This document shows, one piece after another, positions 60,359-64,000 of a stretch of DNA of 64,000 nt. The stretch covers positions 171,458 to 235,457 of the forward strand of contig JAUSIK010000002.1 in NCBI GenBank assembly GCA_030648155.1, read 5' to 3'. The position numbers were made by a program, and so were the translations under genes. The notes beneath the pieces are model-generated. The model searched no databases and had not been told where the DNA came from. It saw nothing but the letters and a program-made list of their open reading frames with translations. Position 1 is the stretch's first letter; every line of letters begins with the position of its first letter. Source of the DNA: Nanobdellota archaeon (GTDB lineage Archaea; Nanobdellota; Nanobdellia; Pacearchaeales; GW2011-AR1).

Positions 60359-60908
60359 AAAATATTATAGAGATTTTAAGCTAGAGATAGTACTTGCTCT
60401 TCTTAAAAATGAAGGACATATTAGAGAAATAGCTAAAACTCTTCATACTAACCACATGACTATAGGAAGAAAAATGAAGGAACTTTCAGATGAAAATGTT
60501 GTTGATTATAAGATAGAAGGTAAAAATAAGACTTATTTTATAAAAAAGACTTTAGAAGCGAAAAATTATGTGTTTATAGCAGAGTTATATAAACTTAATA
60601 AAATACTAAAGAAATATCCAAGAATAAGAAGAATAGTAGAAGCAGTACAAAAAAATAATAAAATTAAACTTGTACTTCTTTTTGGATCTTATGCCAAAGA
60701 AATACCTAAACCAGAAAGCGATATTGATCTCTATATAGAAGTTATGGATAAGGAGATCATAGAAAGAATTAAAGAAATAGATACGAAATTAAGTATAAAA
60801 ATAGGAAAGTATGATAAATCTAATCTTTTAATAAAAGAGATAAAGAAAAATCATGTAATATTAAAAGGAATGGAGGTATTTTATGAAAAAAATGGGTTTT
60901 TTGAATAA
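60351..60908 (+). CDS. HTH-MNT nucleotidyltransferase-fold antitoxin
   Basis: 185 residues from MEQKYYRDFKLEIVL; the ATG at 60342 is too near the TATA box. An N-terminal winged HTH (HIREIAKTLHTNHMTIGRKMKEL) is followed by a minimal nucleotidyltransferase domain: VLLFGSYAKEIPKPESDIDLYIEV has the GS...DxD motif. Such proteins pair with HEPN toxins and AMPylate or bind them. Its end overlaps the HEPN gene. Confidence 0.85.
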   Translation: MEQKYYRDFKLEIVLALLKNEGHIREIAKTLHTNHMTIGRKMKELSDENVVDYKIEGKNKTYFIKKTLEAKNYVFIAELYKLNKILKKYPRIRRIVEAVQKNNKIKLVLLFGSYAKEIPKPESDIDLYIEVMDKEIIERIKEIDTKLSIKIGKYDKSNLLIKEIKKNHVILKGMEVFYEKNGFFE

Positions 60909-61353
60909 AATTCAAAAAGAAGGCAAACTTGCTTTGGTAGAACCGAGCGAAGAAATAAAACAATCATATATAGAGAAATCAGAAAGCAGTTTATCTTCTG
61001 CTAAAATATTATTAGAAAATGATAAACTTGCAGAATCAGTTATCCTTGCTTATTACAGTATGTATCATCTTCTTACTGCTTTATTATTCAAGACGGGAAT
61101 AAAATCAGAAAACCATACGGCATCTATAATACTTATGAATAAGTTATTTGAGCTAAGCGATAAAGAGATTATGTTTGCCAAAAAGGAAAGAGTAGATAAA
61201 CAATATTATGTAGACTTCAAAATAACTAAGCAACAAGTTATCGACACAATACAAATAACTGAAGAATTTAATAGTAAACTTACAGATATTATAGTAAGAT
61301 TAACAAATGAAGATATTAAAAATGCGAGAAAGAAATTTAATGAACTTTTTTAA
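60883..61353 (+). CDS. HEPN-domain toxin
   Basis: 156 residues. SESSLSSAKILLENDKLAESVILAYYSMYHLLTALLFKTGIKSENHTAS is the HEPN core; the RVDKQYY segment later fits the Rx4-6(H/Y) region, where His is replaced by Tyr as in many minimal HEPN. GGAGGT 5 nt before the ATG gives strong translation. It overlaps the MNT gene by 26 nt. Confidence 0.83.
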   Translation: MKKMGFLNKIQKEGKLALVEPSEEIKQSYIEKSESSLSSAKILLENDKLAESVILAYYSMYHLLTALLFKTGIKSENHTASIILMNKLFELSDKEIMFAKKERVDKQYYVDFKITKQQVIDTIQITEEFNSKLTDIIVRLTNEDIKNARKKFNELF

Positions 61354-61426
61354 ATTTTAAAAGCTTCAATATCCCTTGAATTTGTTTTGAACCATTTTCT
61401 TGGAAGAGCACTGTACTTTTCTTATA

Positions 61427-61498
61427 CGCCCCGACCGGGAATCGAACCCGGGACTCAACCGCGACAGGGTCGTGTTTTAGCCACTAAACTACCGGAGC
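61427..61498 (-). tRNA. tRNA-Asp (GTC)
   Basis: 72 nt, no intron, no encoded CCA. Acceptor GCTCCGG/TCGGGGC (two G-U), D stem GTTT/AAAC, anticodon stem CGACC/GGTTG with loop CTGTCGC (anticodon GTC), T arm CCGGG-TTCGATT-CCCGG, discriminator G as expected for Asp. It is the only feature in the 250 nt between the HEPN gene and 61604 besides the next promoter. Confidence 0.95.
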
Positions 61499-61558
61499 AT
61501 TGTTTTATGAGATAAAATGCATTTTTAAATCTTCACTTTGCTGAAACTTCCCAGAATT

Positions 61559-61582
61559 AAAGTGGTAACTAAACTTTATATA
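61559..61582 (+). promoter_or_regulatory. AAAGTGGTAAC box plus TATA octamer, shorter spacing
   Basis: AAAGTGGTAAC (61559-61569), 5 nt, TTTATATA (61575-61582), 21 nt to the ATG at 61604. The box is a perfect match to the others but half a helical turn closer to the TATA. Confidence 0.45.
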
Positions 61583-61603
61583 AAACTTCCTCCTTAAAAT
61601 AAA

Positions 61604-62197
61604 ATGAGATTAAATATAGTAATAGCAAGTCTTATACTGACACTCCCCATATTTTCCATAAATTTAGCATCTGCAGGCTATAATTCTAATTACTATAATA
61701 ATCCCAACTATCCTGACTATTACTATAATAATGACCCATCAAGAGGATACGAACAATTTCCAATAAGAAATTTTTATCAGGATTATAACTCCAGAATAGA
61801 TAACTCAAATTTCGATTCAACTGCACTAGGATACGACTATAGAGGCCCTCTATATGAAAGAACTATCACATATACAGAGGATTTTCATACTAAAAGATCA
61901 GATAAATCCCTTCCATTTTATTCTAGAAGCAGAGATAGCACAAGATACAAAGTCTCATCCACTCTTTCAGAAAAATATGTTGGGGCAACAGAATCATTAT
62001 TTTACAATACCCAGAATAGAAGACAAGCTTCAGCAGTTCAAGTTGAAAACACAATTAACGAATACGATGGGGGCTTTACATATGGAAAGCAAAGACTTTA
62101 TGATCCAGAGGAATATCCAAGAGATTCTTATACCTCCCCCTATTATTACAGACCAAACTATAATTCCGAAAAAGGCTATTATAACTGGAGATATTAG
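61604..62197 (+). CDS. Secreted Tyr/Asn-rich protein
   Basis: 197 residues. A signal peptide (IVIASLILTLPIFSINLASA) then a chain very rich in Tyr, Asn, Arg and Ser with runs such as NSNYYNNPNYPDYYYNNDPS. Low complexity and no cysteines; probably an extracellular fibre- or matrix-like protein. Unknown function. The next gene is of a similar kind. Confidence 0.6.
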   Translation: MRLNIVIASLILTLPIFSINLASAGYNSNYYNNPNYPDYYYNNDPSRGYEQFPIRNFYQDYNSRIDNSNFDSTALGYDYRGPLYERTITYTEDFHTKRSDKSLPFYSRSRDSTRYKVSSTLSEKYVGATESLFYNTQNRRQASAVQVENTINEYDGGFTYGKQRLYDPEEYPRDSYTSPYYYRPNYNSEKGYYNWRY

Positions 62198-62256
62198 TTT
62201 CCATAATACTTCTTTTCTTACAGAAGATATAAATATTTGATAACTTTCTAATAGAT

Positions 62257-63102
62257 ATGGAAAAAACAGTAGCCATAATTGTAGTGGTAGTATTAATGGT
62301 TGCCGTGCTAGCTATCGCTGCAGTTCCAATCTACAATTTGATGGCCTCATCTAATACATACGATGATAACGATGATTCAGATGATGTAGATGTTTCTGCT
62401 TATCAAAATCCAACATCTCAAACTAATCCAGTAAATACAGGGACTCCTAGCAACAATATTAACACTTATTCAAATTCAAACAATTACAATTCTAATAATG
62501 ATCTATATTATGAAAATTTAGATAATAATAGAATCTTCTTTGCTGACGAAGATGAACTTTATGATAGAAATAGTAATGATGATGTGAGAATATACTACAT
62601 TGATGATTATGATAGATATGACAATGACGACTGCTATATAAAAATCTATAATGATAAAGAAGACAGATATGAGGAAGACGATACAGAATATTATATAATC
62701 AGTGATGATGACTGCGGCTCATACTCCAGAATAAATCGTGAAAGAGATTATTATGATGAACATGACAGAAATTACTACATTCGCATAAATAATGAAGATG
62801 ATGATTGCGATTATAAATATTATTATGATAGAAATGGAAGAAGGCATTATTACGAAGATTGCGATGAAGACGATGATTATTACATGCACAAACACTATTA
62901 TGATAGAAATGGTGATTATTACAATCATAAGCACTATTATAGAGACGAAGATAAAAATAATGATTATGACGATGATAGGGATTATAGAAATATTAACTAC
63001 CCGCATAACGGCCCTCAAGCTAAAATGCATTTAGATTATCATAAAGAGCACAATACACAGCACTATAGGCAAGATCATCTTATGATGAATAGAAATTACT
63101 AA
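62257..63102 (+). CDS. Membrane-anchored Asp/Tyr/His-rich low-complexity protein
   Basis: 281 residues. One membrane helix (TVAIIVVVVLMVAVLAIAAVPIYNL), then an outside chain dominated by Asp, Tyr, Asn and His. Degenerate repeats such as KYYYDRNGRRHYYED and KHYYDRNGDYYNHKHYY occur twice or more, plus paired Cys in DDC units. Asp and His at this density could bind metal ions. The opposite-strand open frame here is a mirror of the low-complexity DNA. Confidence 0.6.
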   Translation: MEKTVAIIVVVVLMVAVLAIAAVPIYNLMASSNTYDDNDDSDDVDVSAYQNPTSQTNPVNTGTPSNNINTYSNSNNYNSNNDLYYENLDNNRIFFADEDELYDRNSNDDVRIYYIDDYDRYDNDDCYIKIYNDKEDRYEEDDTEYYIISDDDCGSYSRINRERDYYDEHDRNYYIRINNEDDDCDYKYYYDRNGRRHYYEDCDEDDDYYMHKHYYDRNGDYYNHKHYYRDEDKNNDYDDDRDYRNINYPHNGPQAKMHLDYHKEHNTQHYRQDHLMMNRNY

Positions 63103-63243
63103 CTAATTTTAAGAATAACTTCTATATTAATAATTGATTCCCTTTAATGCTACCAATAAAGAAGACATCATGAACTACAAAAAAATTGAAGTGATAATTA
63201 TTTGATATAAATATTTTTATAATCTAAACTAAATAAATAATAT

Positions 63244-64000
63244 CTAATACTCTACTCTTTTAACATATTTATATACCAAGCCGCCAAGCGCAACTATTAA
63301 CAAAATAGTCATTCCTATAAGAATATATGTAAATGCTTTCATTCTTCCGCCAAAGATTTCACTAGTTACACTCTGCTCATCTACACCGAAAACAACCAAT
63401 GCATTTCCTAATCCAAATTGTCTAACGCCAAGATATATATCTTTATCCCCAACCCTTATAGAAGTGGCACTATCTTCAGAAAGATCGTAGCTCTTACCAT
63501 CACTAATAATCTTAACATGATCCTCTTCAACAACAAAGTCAACTATATGCCCTTCAGTTGACCCTTCTATTTCAAGAACTATTCTTGTTCCATTAATTAC
63601 ATTAACTGTGTTTGCATTCTCTTCTGATCCGCCTATTGTAATAATTTCCAATACTTCAGCTTCATTATTATCATAAACTACTACATCAACTTCCCTATTA
63701 TCGGTAGTAGTTTCATTCTTCTTTACAATAGTAGTATCACCTCCACCACCGCCTCCACCATTATCCCCAGATCCAGTATTTCCTGAATCACTTGGAGGAG
63801 GACTAACTGCCTGTTGCCCTTCTTCTACAGTATATGTTGAGAATCCTAACACCGTAAACTTCAAAACACCATTAGCATAACTTTCAATTATACATTCTGT
63901 TGCATTACATTTCACTCCATTCTTAAGTATTTGCGGCGAATTAAACGTCAATTCACTTAACGTTATCCTTGCTCTTGCATTTAAGAAAGGCATAACCTCT
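63244..64000 (-). CDS. C-terminal part of a secreted, membrane-anchored surface protein (5' end beyond the window)
   Basis: The frame runs off the right edge, so the first codons are missing; an ATG at 63993 is only an internal Met. It shows beta-rich LSELTFNSPQILKNGVKCNATECIIESYANGVLKFTVLGFSTYTVEEG, then a Gly/Asp linker with a seven-Gly run, another beta domain (VVYDNNEAEVLEIITIGG...) and a C-terminal membrane helix (FTYILIGMTILLIVALGGLVYKYV). The FSTYTV module recurs in large archaeal surface proteins. Confidence 0.7.
   Translation of the reverse strand, partial: EVMPFLNARARITLSELTFNSPQILKNGVKCNATECIIESYANGVLKFTVLGFSTYTVEEGQQAVSPPPSDSGNTGSGDNGGGGGGGDTTIVKKNETTTDNREVDVVVYDNNEAEVLEIITIGGSEENANTVNVINGTRIVLEIEGSTEGHIVDFVVEEDHVKIISDGKSYDLSEDSATSIRVGDKDIYLGVRQFGLGNALVVFGVDEQSVTSEIFGGRMKAFTYILIGMTILLIVALGGLVYKYVKRVEY

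Noticed and set aside
62719..63030. Minus-strand open frame of almost only Ile, Val and Phe
   Set aside because: It is the reverse of the Asp/Tyr/Asn-rich coding sequence and has no promoter or ribosome site.

Overview
The window is strongly AT-rich and reads as archaeal. Genes are preceded by TATA octamers (TTTATATA, TTTAAATA, TTTATAAA) that sit about 21 nt ahead of the start codon, so many transcripts should be leaderless. Both tRNA genes lack an encoded CCA and one has an intron. The core metabolic proteins include archaeal types (RtcB with archease, cupin phosphoglucose isomerase, DhnA-type aldolase, short archaeal triosephosphate isomerase, TrmB regulator). Small size, bacterial-type sugar enzymes (Zwf, Gnd, GapA), many toxin-antitoxin fragments and many secreted or membrane proteins of unknown function fit a DPANN archaeon of the Woesearchaeota/Pacearchaeota type. 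This placement is inference.

Layout. 0-11 kb: a methyltransferase-like protein with a C-terminal HTH, tRNA-Tyr with a long intron, membrane/secreted proteins, a matrixin-like protease, the archease/RtcB RNA ligation pair, a gluzincin-like protease and a DUF433/DUF5615 toxin-antitoxin pair. 11-38 kb: a sugar-metabolism region carrying the whole oxidative and non-oxidative pentose phosphate pathway (zwf, pgl, gnd, rpe, rpiB, tkt, tal) and part of glycolysis (cPGI, fba, tpi, gap, pgk), mixed with a TrmB regulator, VapBC, a RelE without a normal start codon, HicB with a truncated HicA, an ABC exporter and a CAP-domain protein. 38-54 kb: glycan genes (two GH130 phosphorylase-like proteins, a third five-bladed propeller protein, a GT4 fused to a helical-barrel domain, a second GT4, a PIG-L deacetylase, NagB, a ROK kinase, a GH100/GDE-like glycosidase, a PQQ-type sugar dehydrogenase), a SET-domain protein and a small membrane diadenylate cyclase. 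54-64 kb: a hairpin-rich candidate RNA, a DUF1469/DUF883 operon, a PD-(D/E)XK nuclease, a NYN protein, an HTH-MNT/HEPN module, tRNA-Asp and low-complexity surface proteins.

Working together (inference): GH130 phosphorolysis would give mannose 1-phosphate and the cupin isomerase, ROK kinase and NagB would feed hexose phosphates into the pentose phosphate pathway, which gives NADPH, ribose 5-phosphate and triose phosphates for Gap and Pgk. Many of these genes have a GAGG-containing Shine-Dalgarno leader, unlike the leaderless genes around them, and the TrmB gene has a perfect operator-like palindrome in its promoter.
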